44,757 nt of DNA from a virus: positions 1 through 44,757 of IMG/VR virus record IMGVR_UViG_3300048121_000408; one strand, 5' to 3'. Shown here piece after piece: positions 1 to 7,408 of the stretch. A program made the translations under genes and the position numbers. Numbering within the stretch: the first letter of the stretch is position 1; the number at the start of each line of letters is the position of its first letter. The notes beneath the pieces are model-generated. The model was given only the letters and a program-made list of their open reading frames with translations. It was not told the DNA's origin and ran no database searches.

Positions 1-111
1 GCGAACGTCGCCAAATTCACGAAGGCTACCGTGCGTGACCTGATCGCGTCACGTCGCATCCTCACGAAGGCCGAGAAAGCGGGCATCGCAGCGTTCCTTG
101 AGCGCATCTAA
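1..111 (+). CDS. C-terminal end of an unknown protein (5' truncated by window edge)
   Basis: Frame 1 is open from the first base to a TAA stop and gives the last 36 residues of a protein that begins outside the window. The tail is rich in Ala, Lys and Arg and looks helical (it ends AAFLERI). An intrinsic terminator follows 35 bases after the stop, so this is probably the last gene of an upstream + strand unit. No family can be recognised from so short a piece. That it is coding is inferred from the open frame and the terminator placement. Confidence 0.55.
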   Translation, partial: ANVAKFTKATVRDLIASRRILTKAEKAGIAAFLERI

Positions 112-145
112 CGCGCAAGCGTAACACACAAGAGCATACGACAGG

Positions 146-171
146 AACCGCCCCAACGTGGGCGGTTTTTT
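146..171 (+). terminator. Rho-independent terminator
   Basis: An 8-bp perfect stem (AACCGCCC with GGGCGGTT, loop CAACGT) runs into six T residues, which is the classic intrinsic terminator form. It closes the unit that ends at base 111. A second hairpin (TCGTGC/GCACGA at 171-188) begins at its last T and may belong to the leader of the next gene. Confidence 0.9.
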
Positions 172-218
172 CGTGCGCTTTTGCACGACACGCATGTCAA
201 CCACGGAAGGAGAACAAC

Positions 219-419
219 ATGCAAAGCAAACAATCACACGCACCTGTCACGCCATCACACGTCGACGATCCATGCGACGACTGGGTCCACGTCAACACGG
301 CAGCGCAACGCGTCATCGACGACTACGCAACCACACAACACGACGTGCATCAGGAACGCGAATACGACGACGCTCTGTTCGCACGCTCGTTCACAACGTT
401 CGCGGGGTTCAAGTCATGA
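219..419 (+). CDS. Small hypothetical phage protein (66 aa)
   Basis: First gene after the terminator, with a good Shine-Dalgarno (AAGGAG about 7 bases before ATG). The product is 66 residues, rich in His, Asp, Gln and Thr, with an acidic middle (DDPCDDW near residues 17-23) and no membrane segment or known motif. Its stop codon overlaps the next start as ATGA, a sign of translational coupling. The start was chosen by the ribosome site; a longer reading in another frame lacks one. No function can be given. Small proteins at this place in phage operons are often host-takeover factors, but nothing here shows that. Confidence 0.6.
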   Translation: MQSKQSHAPVTPSHVDDPCDDWVHVNTAAQRVIDDYATTQHDVHQEREYDDALFARSFTTFAGFKS

Positions 420-547
420 CGCGCTTACAAGAGTTCTGCCTCTGCCTCGCGTACGCAGTCATCACAGCCGTGTGCATCATCGAGTGGATTAGCGGCTGCG
501 GCACCAACACAGGCGAATGCCTGATCTTCACGTCACTCAACCCGTAG
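416..547 (+). CDS. Tiny cysteine-rich membrane protein (43 aa)
   Basis: The ATG overlaps the preceding stop (ATGA), so translation is probably coupled. The 43-residue product has one hydrophobic segment at about residues 9-26 (around LAYAVITAVCII) and five cysteines (8, 10, 20, 28, 35). This predicts a single-pass inner-membrane peptide with a short tail. It is the only frame that fills the space before the well-marked start at 559. Function unknown; a membrane-acting host-modulating peptide is possible but unproven. Confidence 0.45.
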   Translation: MTRLQEFCLCLAYAVITAVCIIEWISGCGTNTGECLIFTSLNP

Positions 548-558
548 GAGGAAACATC

Positions 559-825
559 ATGTACTCAATCGTAGAAATCTTGCCCGCGCATTGGGCAACC
601 GCAATCGTGTATGGCGACGAAAGCGGACTGGAAGCCGACGACAGCAAAGCGTTCAACGCGTGGATCACGTGGTTTCAGCGCGAATGCGGCACGATCATCA
701 CGTGCAGCGTGTTCAGCGACGAACCGCAGTTCGTCAAATACCACGGCGCAACACGTCAAGGCGTGTTGGCTGCAATGTGTCACCAGTACGCATTCACCAC
801 GGACACAAGCGTGGAGGCAGCATGA
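559..825 (+). CDS. Hypothetical protein, possibly DUF6926-like (88 aa)
   Basis: A strong ribosome site (TAGGAGG) lies 6 bases before this ATG and decides it over an in-frame start 14 codons upstream. The 88-residue soluble protein carries a GDESGLE segment near residues 19-25, then AFNAWITWF and a hydrophobic Ala-rich helix (QGVLAAMC). The GD-SGL plus helix arrangement recalls the short phage family DUF6926; this is recall, not a search. The stop overlaps the next start by ATGA. It belongs to the tightly packed accessory gene run before the terminators at 2248-2316. Confidence 0.65.
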   Translation: MYSIVEILPAHWATAIVYGDESGLEADDSKAFNAWITWFQRECGTIITCSVFSDEPQFVKYHGATRQGVLAAMCHQYAFTTDTSVEAA

Positions 826-1370
826 ACCGTTTCATACTCGACCAAGACCCGTGGGATATACCCGCGCTTATGTGCGATCAACACATCGTCAAGATGATAA
901 CCGAAGAGGCGCAAATGCTGTGCCACGCCATACGGTTTCACATGCCACTGTACGCACGTGCAAACGACGACGGATTGTTCCAGCTTATGTCGGCTGGACA
1001 CGCAAATCATCCGTGTACGCTGTGGGTCATGTATTCACGCAGCAATTTCGATTGGGCAGTCGATCTGTTCCATTTCATGTGCATCGAATACACGTCGCGC
1101 TTTCACAAGACGCACGGCACAGAAGACCGCGTTGGTGCTGCGATCAATCTCGCCATGACACACAAAGATTACGAGGACTGGCCCGACGTGGGCCTGTCAC
1201 GTCATCCGCAGTGTTTCGGTGACATGCAGCAGCAATGCGAGACGGACGAGTGGTGGCCCGTCAACGCGTACCGTGCGTACTACCGCACAAAATTAACCAC
1301 ATTCACACGTCCCATGCGCTTCAAGCATGGGGTTCCCACATTCATGCAAACACAGGAGGACGCAGCATGA
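822..1370 (+). CDS. Conserved phage protein, possible pyrimidine-dimer glycosylase-like (182 aa)
   Basis: The start overlaps the previous stop (ATGA), with GGAGG 6 bases upstream. The protein opens MNRFILDQDPW, then CDQHIVKMITEEAQML, HPCTLWV with an S-R-N-W-like run, and near the end VNAYRAYYRTK. This pattern matches a phage family often annotated pyrimidine dimer DNA glycosylase/endonuclease V-like, recognised from memory. If correct it would act in excision of UV lesions, useful to a surface-water phage. I see no proven active site, so the enzyme name is tentative. It overlaps the next gene by four bases and has no sign of damage. Confidence 0.65.
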   Translation: MNRFILDQDPWDIPALMCDQHIVKMITEEAQMLCHAIRFHMPLYARANDDGLFQLMSAGHANHPCTLWVMYSRSNFDWAVDLFHFMCIEYTSRFHKTHGTEDRVGAAINLAMTHKDYEDWPDVGLSRHPQCFGDMQQQCETDEWWPVNAYRAYYRTKLTTFTRPMRFKHGVPTFMQTQEDAA

Positions 1371-1786
1371 ACAAATACAAACAAACGCCCATAGGCGACA
1401 ACAGTCAGCACGCACTGGCTGTGTTCGAGTGGAATGTCACGCGCTACGGCGCGGACAAGTCCATGATTGATTTCAACGTACGCAAGAACGGCGCACCTTT
1501 CACGTCCGTGACGGGAGCAACTGTCCACGACGTGGAGAAGGGCGAAAAGCATGGCGTGGAGTTTTCAGGCGAAGCGTACATCGAGGGCTTGAACGCGTGG
1601 GAGGACGGCAAGAACCCGATAGACGCGCACGTCAAAGTGTACCGTACGCGGACGCGTGGTGACTATCGTGTCAACATCAACGTCGCGGGTATGTCGTTTC
1701 GTTCGTACGCAATTAACAGGTCAAGCACTTTATTTGAGCTTCACGTGCCTATTGTGGACGACGACGTGCTTGACGACGTGCAATGA
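1367..1786 (+). CDS. Hypothetical protein (139 aa)
   Basis: Starts inside the previous stop (ATGA) with AGGAGG a few bases before. The 139-residue protein is soluble and looks mainly beta: it has alternating polar and hydrophobic stretches such as FEWNVTRYG, VKVYRTRTRGDYRVNINVAGM, and an acidic C-terminus (VDDDVLDDVQ). No motif or family was recognised. Acidic tails of this type occur in proteins that touch DNA-binding partners, but this is only a general remark. It is followed by a few bases carrying the ribosome site of the next gene. Confidence 0.65.
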   Translation: MNKYKQTPIGDNSQHALAVFEWNVTRYGADKSMIDFNVRKNGAPFTSVTGATVHDVEKGEKHGVEFSGEAYIEGLNAWEDGKNPIDAHVKVYRTRTRGDYRVNINVAGMSFRSYAINRSSTLFELHVPIVDDDVLDDVQ

Positions 1787-1815
1787 TAGGAGGCACGCAA
1801 GATGGAGGGCATGAC

Positions 1816-2178
1816 ATGGACGAAGCGTCCCTATTCGTGTTCGTGGACGACGACACAACATCGTGCATCATCGTCACGAACTGCGACAACGACAAAGCGA
1901 GAACCATGGTCGGGCGAGCGTTGGCACATGCCAGCGCACCACCGATCAAGTACTACAATGCAGACGAGTACGCAGCAGCATTCGTTGCCGCCAACAAACG
2001 CAGGCCATTCGACATGCTGTTCGTCGGACCTTACGACGACGTGGAAGGTGACATCGAGGACATCGGCACGATCTACGAAATCGCGAGGCGCAACAACTCG
2101 ATTTGCGTGTTGCCTGTCAATGCAAACGGTGACGTCGATCAGGAAATCTGGGAATTTCGCAGCCAAGTTTTGCACTGA
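1816..2178 (+). CDS. Hypothetical protein (120 aa)
   Basis: The chosen ATG has GGAGG 7-8 bases upstream; a start at 1783 in the same frame lacks a site, and the ATG at 1802 reads a Ser/Thr/Arg-rich frame that looks like a shadow. The product alternates beta strands and helices (LFVFVDDD, SCIIVTNC, FDMLFVGPYDD, ICVLPVN), which resembles a Rossmann-like or receiver-like fold, though no catalytic motif is present. It is the last gene of this unit; two intrinsic terminators follow. Function unknown. Confidence 0.6.
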   Translation: MDEASLFVFVDDDTTSCIIVTNCDNDKARTMVGRALAHASAPPIKYYNADEYAAAFVAANKRRPFDMLFVGPYDDVEGDIEDIGTIYEIARRNNSICVLPVNANGDVDQEIWEFRSQVLH

Positions 2179-2247
2179 ATATAATGCACGCACGTGTAGG
2201 CGTAAACGCACGCAGGTGTTACGCACACACACACCCTAAAAGTTTTC

Positions 2248-2268
2248 AAGAACCCTAAAGGGTTCTTT
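2248..2268 (+). terminator. Intrinsic terminator (first of two)
   Basis: A perfect 8-bp stem AAGAACCC/GGGTTCTT with a TAAA loop ends in a short T run. It lies 70 bases after the stop of the last small gene and is backed up by a stronger hairpin 16 bases on. Confidence 0.75.
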
Positions 2269-2283
2269 GGATCAAAGAGCATC

Positions 2284-2316
2284 GGTCACTGAAGCCAAAA
2301 GCTTTGGTGGCCTTTT
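2284..2316 (+). terminator. Intrinsic terminator (second of two)
   Basis: A 12-bp stem (GGTCACTGAAGC with GCTTTGGTGGCC, three G-T pairs, loop CAAAA) is followed by TTTT. With the hairpin before it, this makes a tandem terminator that isolates the CobS/CobT-like unit from the small genes upstream. Confidence 0.8.
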
Positions 2317-2336
2317 CTGTGTCTGCTAGGCACAAC

Positions 2337-2365
2337 TTGACACAACTTTGGTTGTGTCGTATACG
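2337..2365 (+). promoter_or_regulatory. Sigma70-type promoter with palindromic operator
   Basis: TTGACA (2337-2342), a 17-base spacer and TATACG (2360-2365) form a near-consensus promoter for the CobS/CobT-like genes. The spacer and -35 are overlaid by a perfect palindrome GACACAAC-TTTG-GTTGTGTC (2339-2358), the right size and place for a dimeric repressor. A direct repeat CACAACTT starts at 2331 and again at 2341. The best local candidate for the binding protein is the small HTH protein at 15557, since its own promoter carries a similar half-site; this is inference. Confidence 0.75.
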
Positions 2366-2394
2366 CAACTTGTCATATCAATGTGAGGTATCAA

Positions 2395-4014
2395 ATGACA
2401 ACTATTAACAACATCATCGACAACTACACTGCACGCGAAGCGCAAGCGATCTTTGGCGACATCATCAAGGCGAACACCACGGACGATAAGTGGGCGTCAA
2501 TCATAGGTGCTGCGCATCACAGTGACATCGTGAACAACGACGAAAACCCCGACAGCAAGAAGATCGGCAAGATGGCACCGTCGCAGATATTGCGTGCCAT
2601 GAACGCAAACGCCATGGGTTACTGGGTACGCATGATTGCGCTGCAAGACGGTGACTACGCAGCGACAGAGGTGCATGACAACCTGCTTGCTACGCACACC
2701 ATGTCCGTGGAAGCGTGGCCTTTCGCATCCGAGGCGGGTCGTGGATTACTCGACGTCGTCATTGCGGACTTGGTCGATCTCGACGAAACCGAGGACGAAA
2801 CCGAGGACGAAGTGTACGAGGTTTTCCCGACAGAGACAGCCAACGTGTCCACTCCGAAGCAGGTGTCGTGGGACGAGAGCATGGTCGACATCGCGAACAT
2901 GGCAGCAGCCAAGGCGTCGGGCGGTGTCATCACGGACTTGCGTACCGTACTCAACGACATGTTCCAACTTGAGAACGAGCGTCAGACATTGGCGACGCAG
3001 CTTGCGGAAGCAGAAGCCAACGTCGTGTATGCTGCGCCAACGTCCGAGGGCGATGCGCCAGAGGCAACGGCAATGACGCCCAAGGTGTCCATGCAGAATG
3101 CGCAGCGTGTGTTCGGGATCAACAGCAAGTACTTGGATTTCACGATCGCCACGTACACATGGCCTACGAAGAACAACAACGTGCCTGACGTCGATCAGCA
3201 CTACAAGTTCGACACGGAAGCGTTGTCGTCGCTGTTGTTCTCGTGGGGTGAGAACGTGCGGTCATGGATCGGTGGCCCGACAGGTTCAGGCAAGTCGACA
3301 CTCGTTGAGCAAGCGTGTGCGCGTACTGGCACTGAACTGTTCCGCTTCAACTGTCACAAGGAAACGTCCACGTACAACCTGATCGGCAAGGTGGATGTGA
3401 AGGACGGTGAAACGTTCTTCAAGGACGGTGTGTTGCCACGTGCGATGCAGCGTCCAAGCGTGTTGTTGTTGGACGAAGCGGACGCGGCTTTGGGTGACAT
3501 CACGATGGCCTTGCAGCCTGTGTTGGAAGGCAAGTCGCTGATGATCGGTGAGGACGGTGCGCGTATCGTCAAACCGCATCCCAAGTTCCGCATCACAGCG
3601 ACAGGCAACACGTACGGTGGCGGCGATAGTACTGGCATGTATGCGGCAGGTGTGAAGATGCAGTCACGTGCAAGCATGAACCGTTACGGCGTGTTCATCA
3701 ACGTCGATTACATGGCACCTGCAACGGAGATGAAGGTGGTGCGTAGCGTCGTACCGTCGATGTCTGATGAAGCGGCAACGCGTTTGGGTGATTTCCTGAA
3801 AGCGTACCGTCAGTCGTACCGCAACGGTGCTGTGCAAACGCCGATTTCGCCTCGCAACACCATCACGATGGCACGCATGGCGGTGTTCTACGAACCGATT
3901 GTCGGGGCTGTGGACGCCGTTGGTCGTGCGATCAATTCGAACGTCGTCTTGTCTGCGGACGAGGCGGATGCGGATGTCATCAAGGGCATCGCGGACAAGG
4001 CACTCGCGTTTTGA
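2395..4014 (+). CDS. MoxR/CobS-like AAA+ ATPase (539 aa)
   Basis: The C-terminal half is an AAA+ ATPase of the MoxR/CobS class: Walker A GPTGSGKST (about residues 294-302), Walker B VLLLDEAD (356-363), a sensor-1-like TATGN and an NRYG segment. The first 270 residues are family-poor, with an acidic tandem repeat (DETEDETEDE) and a coiled-coil-like stretch (about 190-215). GTGAGG precedes the ATG and fixes the start. CobS normally works with CobT and CobN in cobalt insertion; phages carry CobS/CobT-like pairs without CobN, as here, so a MoxR-VWA chaperone or remodelling role is more likely than vitamin B12 synthesis. It is followed 48 bases later by the VWA partner and driven by the operator-bearing promoter. 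Confidence 0.85.
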   Translation: MTTINNIIDNYTAREAQAIFGDIIKANTTDDKWASIIGAAHHSDIVNNDENPDSKKIGKMAPSQILRAMNANAMGYWVRMIALQDGDYAATEVHDNLLATHTMSVEAWPFASEAGRGLLDVVIADLVDLDETEDETEDEVYEVFPTETANVSTPKQVSWDESMVDIANMAAAKASGGVITDLRTVLNDMFQLENERQTLATQLAEAEANVVYAAPTSEGDAPEATAMTPKVSMQNAQRVFGINSKYLDFTIATYTWPTKNNNVPDVDQHYKFDTEALSSLLFSWGENVRSWIGGPTGSGKSTLVEQACARTGTELFRFNCHKETSTYNLIGKVDVKDGETFFKDGVLPRAMQRPSVLLLDEADAALGDITMALQPVLEGKSLMIGEDGARIVKPHPKFRITATGNTYGGGDSTGMYAAGVKMQSRASMNRYGVFINVDYMAPATEMKVVRSVVPSMSDEAATRLGDFLKAYRQSYRNGAVQTPISPRNTITMARMAVFYEPIVGAVDAVGRAINSNVVLSADEADADVIKGIADKALAF

Positions 4015-4062
4015 GTGCCTTGCCACAATCACACACACAATCCCTCAACCACAAGGAACTGA

Positions 4063-5802
4063 ATGATGATTTTCAATAACAACAACCCACGCTCGTTGCA
4101 ACGTGAACTTCAAGGCGTGTCCAAGGGATTGGGCAACGCCGAGGTCGAGACAATCTTTTCGGGATCAGGTGCGAGTGCCGCACGCTCTACGATCTGGTTG
4201 CCTACCATGCCCGCTGACGCAACGCTGACGGACGAACAGATGCGTGTGTTTCGTGGGTATCACATCCACGAGGTCGGTCACATCTTGTACACGGACGATA
4301 GCGCATGGGAGAATGCCGTGCGTAACTACCAGTTCGAGAACATGGTGTGGAAGAAGAACGTACTCAATGCGCTTGAGGACGTGTTCATCGAACGCAAGAT
4401 CAACGAAGCGTACGCAGGTGCTAAGCACAATCTTGAAGAGACGGTTGAGCGTGTGTTGGCGAAGAACTTGCAGCAGATCAACGACGCGGGACACAAGACG
4501 TCGCCCGACGAATTGCCGTACGTGATCTTGCAGATGTGCCGCAAGCGTATGGGGTACAGGTCACAAGCTTTGGATGATTACTTGGATCAGGTGAGCGTCG
4601 ACATGCGTGGCATTGCGTCAACGTGGGTGCCGCATGTTCTGGCGGCGGACAGTACGTCACGCTGTGTCGAGTTGACCGAAGAGATCGTTGACGTGATCGA
4701 GCAGATGGAGCAGCAGCCAGAGAGCGATCAACCCGAAGAGGGCGACGGTCCTGGGAATGGAACAGGTCAGGACGAGGGTCGCGAACGCAAGGGCATCAAC
4801 GAGAGCGAAGAAGAGGACAGTACGCAAGAAGACGAAGAGGGTACGCAGTCGAACAATGCGACGAGCAACCGTGCGGATGGCGAACTGAAGCTTGACGATC
4901 TGATTAACAACACGCTTGAGGACATCGTCGAAGAAGAGGCGAAGACGGTTTCGTCAACGTCCGACGACCCGTCGTACGAGTTGCCGCACAGATCGCCTGA
5001 TATTGTGGATACGATCTACCGTGCGGGTATTCATGAGGATCACATGGATCGACTTGGCAAGGTGTACGACGATCACAAGGCGAAGCTTGGCAAGCAGTTG
5101 CGCAAGCGTTCGTCGTCACTCGCACGTGTGTTGTCCGCACAGGAGAACGAGTTCTGGTTCGGTGGCAAAACGCATGGGCGTCTGGATCGCAACCGCATGG
5201 TTGGCGTGGTGACTGGCGAAGAGAACATCTTTGCAGAGCGTATCACGCAGCAGACAGCGTCGACGAGCGTGATGGTCATGATGGACCAGTCGGGCAGCAT
5301 GAACTTCAATCATGCGAAGCGTGCGTTGATCGTGTTGAACGAAACGCTTGCGCGTTCTGGCGTGCCGTACTCGGTGATCGGGTGGTCAACGGACACGATG
5401 CAGATGCTCAAGAGCTTCAAGCAGAAGGGTTTGAACGAGAGTGTGCGTCGGCACATCGGTGGGTTCGGTGACTTCTCTGGCGGCACTGATCCGTTCCCCA
5501 GCTTGATACGTGGTTACGAGGCGTTCAACGAGGGTTCGCAAGCAGCGCGTCGTATCATGCTGTTCTGTTCGGATGCCGAGTTCTACCTGACGTGTTCGCA
5601 TCGCATGGCGAAGCTCAATGCAGAGATGGAACAGCATGGGTTCGAGGCGTACGGCATGTTGATCGGCAACGGCAACCCGCATTCGCTTGAATTAGCGTTC
5701 CCACGTGGGATTGTGGTGACGGACTTCCGTCGCATGGCAGAGACGCTGTTGAAGCAGCTTGAGCAGTTGCTTGCGAAAGGTGCGCAGCGTGCAGTTGCCT
5801 GA
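4063..5802 (+). CDS. CobT-like VWA-domain protein with HEXXH motif (579 aa)
   Basis: This is the partner of the preceding AAA+ gene. Near the N-terminus is HEVGH (residues 69-73), a zinc-metallopeptidase-type HEXXH seen in phage CobT-like proteins. Residues about 213-275 are a very acidic low-complexity linker, usual in CobT. The C-terminus is a von Willebrand factor A domain with the metal-site motif DQSGS (408-412) and a later GGTDP (T of the MIDAS). In chelatases the VWA subunit docks on the AAA+ ring through Mg2+. Whether HEVGH is catalytic is not known. AAGGA lies just upstream; two adjacent ATGs (4063, 4066) are possible. No other cobalamin gene is in view. Confidence 0.85.
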   Translation: MMIFNNNNPRSLQRELQGVSKGLGNAEVETIFSGSGASAARSTIWLPTMPADATLTDEQMRVFRGYHIHEVGHILYTDDSAWENAVRNYQFENMVWKKNVLNALEDVFIERKINEAYAGAKHNLEETVERVLAKNLQQINDAGHKTSPDELPYVILQMCRKRMGYRSQALDDYLDQVSVDMRGIASTWVPHVLAADSTSRCVELTEEIVDVIEQMEQQPESDQPEEGDGPGNGTGQDEGRERKGINESEEEDSTQEDEEGTQSNNATSNRADGELKLDDLINNTLEDIVEEEAKTVSSTSDDPSYELPHRSPDIVDTIYRAGIHEDHMDRLGKVYDDHKAKLGKQLRKRSSSLARVLSAQENEFWFGGKTHGRLDRNRMVGVVTGEENIFAERITQQTASTSVMVMMDQSGSMNFNHAKRALIVLNETLARSGVPYSVIGWSTDTMQMLKSFKQKGLNESVRRHIGGFGDFSGGTDPFPSLIRGYEAFNEGSQAARRIMLFCSDAEFYLTCSHRMAKLNAEMEQHGFEAYGMLIGNGNPHSLELAFPRGIVVTDFRRMAETLLKQLEQLLAKGAQRAVA

Positions 5803-6034
5803 GTTCGATAGAACGATGAAGCCAACGATACGGCGTGAGTGGATGGAGCTTATGCCGCGTCGGTCAATGGGGTTCTGGTGGCGCGTCGGATGCGTCGTAC
5901 GCATTCGACGTGTGCGTCACAAGGACCACGAAAAAATCAGAGAGATATGTGCGGCTGTGGATGCAGCGCACCCCGAACACAGGAGGTTTTCAACATGTTG
6001 GTTGGATCAGCAGGTTTGTTTTGTCTTGCGTTGA
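5789..6034 (+). CDS. Hypothetical protein (81 aa)
   Basis: This frame fills the otherwise empty 190 bases between the VWA gene and the hydrolase. The GTG start has AAAGG eight bases upstream and overlaps the VWA gene by 14 bases; an ATG at 5816 is an alternative with a weaker site. The product is basic, with MKPTIRREWMELM, a short hydrophobic patch (MGFWWRVGCVV) and then a charged helix (HKDHEKIREICAAV). It overlaps the hydrolase start by 40 bases. No family recognised. A chance open frame cannot be excluded. Confidence 0.4.
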   Translation: MQLPEFDRTMKPTIRREWMELMPRRSMGFWWRVGCVVRIRRVRHKDHEKIREICAAVDAAHPEHRRFSTCWLDQQVCFVLR

Positions 6035-6375
6035 ACGTGTACTTTGAGGCGCGGAGCGAGGACGTTATAGGTCAGTACGCAGTTGCAGAGGTCACGCTTA
6101 ATCGTGTGGCCTCTGATCGTTTCCCCGATACGATATGCGAGGTCGTGTGGCAGCGGAAACAGTTCTCGTGGACACACGATGGGAAGAGCGACAGGCCACG
6201 AGATCAGAAGGCGTGGCGTCGTGCCGTGGCGGTTGCTGCGTACGCACTTGAAGATGATGGGCATGAGGTCGTGGGTGATGCGCTGTACTATCACGCCGAT
6301 TATGTGCGTCCGTACTGGGCGTCGTCATACGACGTCGTCGGTAAGGTAGGGCGTCACATATTTTACAGAGGGTGA
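5995..6375 (+). CDS. SleB-like cell-wall hydrolase (126 aa)
   Basis: A consensus AGGAGG 8 bases before the ATG fixes the start inside a longer open frame. The sequence begins with a short hydrophobic run and LNVYFEARSE, the signature of the Hydrolase_2/SleB family (PF07486), where the Glu of the EARSE segment is the expected catalytic acid. Later QYAVAEVTLNRV, CEVVWQRKQFSW and GDALYYHADYV also match the family. SleB proteins cut peptidoglycan glycan strands as lytic transglycosylases. In phages they act in lysis or entry. The phage also has an amidase in the separate lysis cassette, so this one may serve entry or act under different timing. Last gene of its unit. Confidence 0.88.
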   Translation: MLVGSAGLFCLALNVYFEARSEDVIGQYAVAEVTLNRVASDRFPDTICEVVWQRKQFSWTHDGKSDRPRDQKAWRRAVAVAAYALEDDGHEVVGDALYYHADYVRPYWASSYDVVGKVGRHIFYRG

Positions 6376-6383
6376 GGTGAAAA

Positions 6384-6409
6384 GGGACAAGCAAAGCGTT
6401 GCTTGTCCC
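6384..6409. terminator. Perfect hairpin at the convergence of two units
   Basis: An 11-bp perfect stem GGGACAAGCAA/TTGCTTGTCCC with loop AGCG sits eight bases after the hydrolase stop and before the end of the opposite-strand unit. Neither side has a T run, so it is not a textbook intrinsic terminator; it could be a Rho-assisted or bidirectional stop, or an mRNA 3' stabiliser. The rest of 6410-6521 shows nothing else. Confidence 0.55.
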
Positions 6410-6521
6410 ACGCACAGTCACGAACAAGAGGTTACAGAACGCCTGTGCTGCCATGGTTAGGGTTATGTATGCCTTAAAGGTCACCCAGACGCACTCATGG
6501 CTTACGCCGCACTCGTCAAAA

Positions 6522-6692
6522 CTATAAGTCGAGTGCGTATTGTTTCAGCTTGTCGAGGTATGTTTTTAAATCCTCGCAGTCTTGCTTGCGTGTGTTGCGT
6601 CCCATAGCCTTGGCTTCGAGACGCATGTTATCAATCTTGCGTGACATGCGTTCGCAGATTTTTGTGAAGTGTATGCGTTGATCGTCGTTCAT
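6522..6692 (-). CDS. Small helical protein (56 aa)
   Basis: A short gene at the end of a five-gene minus-strand run. The ATG overlaps the stop of the gene before it (ATGA) and GAGGTGAGCGG lies upstream. The product is highly charged and helical (ICERMSRKIDNMRLEAKAMG, then CEDLKTYLDKLKQYALDL), probably a coiled-coil or helical hairpin. No family recognised. Coupling and codon pattern support that it is real. Confidence 0.65.
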   Translation of the reverse strand: MNDDQRIHFTKICERMSRKIDNMRLEAKAMGRNTRKQDCEDLKTYLDKLKQYALDL

Positions 6693-6895
6693 CCGCTCAC
6701 CTCTAAATCAACGACGCGTACGGATGATAGGTCCGCGTCCTCAAGTTTCCCGTACCACGTCTCGACTTCTGTCCACGCTTCCTCTCGCGTACTGTAAGCT
6801 GACGTGCGTGGTTCTTCGTTCGGCAAGCGTATGAAGTTGAACATTGGCTTCCATTCGCCCTGCTGAAGAGTTTGTATTTCGTATCTGTATTTCAT
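6689..6895 (-). CDS. Hypothetical protein (68 aa)
   Basis: Coupled by four-base overlaps at both ends. The 68-residue product opens MKYRYEIQTLQQGEWKPMF, with STREEAWTEVETW in the middle, a layout common in small phage proteins that form a strand-strand-helix-strand fold. It ends with DLEVSG. No known motif. Function unknown; it belongs to the short-gene run that lies on the far side of the attachment site from the integrase. Confidence 0.65.
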   Translation of the reverse strand: MKYRYEIQTLQQGEWKPMFNFIRLPNEEPRTSAYSTREEAWTEVETWYGKLEDADLSSVRVVDLEVSG

Positions 6896-7167
6896 TCTTT
6901 TTTCCCTGATAACATTTCCATTGCGCGTGAGATGCGTGACGTGGGTGTCGTTGCGCCGACCATCTTTTCACGTGCGCGTGATATGATTTTGTCCCGCCAT
7001 TCGTGGTTCTTGAGAGAGAGTACGAGGCCAAGTACAAGAAGGTCGTTGTCGTCCATGTCTTTGGTAAGACCTGCCTTCACGTATAGGTCGTCCTCGATTG
7101 CAAGTGCGGGTGTTTGGTCAGTGACGTACAGTTGTTTTCGGACGTACTTGAGTGGTGTACTTGCCAA
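6892..7167 (-). CDS. Hypothetical protein (91 aa)
   Basis: The stop overlaps the next start (ATGA). The start lies inside the 3' end of the gene before it, a 50-base overlap. The sequence has an acidic centre (TKDMDDNDLLVLGLVLSL) followed by a basic C-terminal half (WRDKIISRAREKMVG, SRAMEMLSGKKE). No family recognised. A DNA- or protein-binding role is possible from the charge split but cannot be shown. Confidence 0.6.
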   Translation of the reverse strand: MASTPLKYVRKQLYVTDQTPALAIEDDLYVKAGLTKDMDDNDLLVLGLVLSLKNHEWRDKIISRAREKMVGATTPTSRISRAMEMLSGKKE

Positions 7168-7408
7168 TGCTGCTCTCCCATTTCTCTTGTTGTTGGTTGG
7201 TTGACCAAAGCACTTTCACCTTGAAGGTTGATTTACTTCTGTCGCCACCACGCTTGCACTTGCGTGTGAACTTGATGTCGTATCTTAGTGCTTGGTCGTG
7301 TACGCATTGGGGGCTGACCCCCAATGCGCGTGCTGTCTCTGCCTTCGTGTAGCCCTGATTAGCGTACGCTTGGTAGATGTTGACGTCGTGCCCCTTGTGA
7401 TGCTTCAT
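7118..7408 (-). CDS. Small helix-turn-helix protein (96 aa)
   Basis: Residues about 10-40 read as a helix-turn-helix: YANQGYTKAETARALGVS followed by a recognition-helix-like CVHDQALRYDIKF. This is the Trp/Sigma70-r4-like HTH found in many small phage DNA-binding proteins. The C-terminal half is basic (KCKRGGDRSKSTFKVK). It is coupled by ATGA to the 230-residue gene upstream. A regulator of the early or lysogenic genes is the natural guess, given the integrase on the other side of attP. The target site is unknown. Confidence 0.65.
   Translation of the reverse strand: MKHHKGHDVNIYQAYANQGYTKAETARALGVSPQCVHDQALRYDIKFTRKCKRGGDRSKSTFKVKVLWSTNQQQEKWESSIGKYTTQVRPKTTVRH

Noticed and set aside
1802-2239. 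A 145-codon frame beginning at an ATG behind AGGAGG
   Set aside because: Its translation is Ser/Thr/Arg-rich like a shifted frame of the neighbouring gene, while the frame from 1816 gives a normal protein.
2395-5802. A cobalamin biosynthesis function for the CobS/CobT-like pair
   Set aside because: No CobN-like subunit or other cobalamin gene is present; the pair is better described by its AAA+ and VWA domains.
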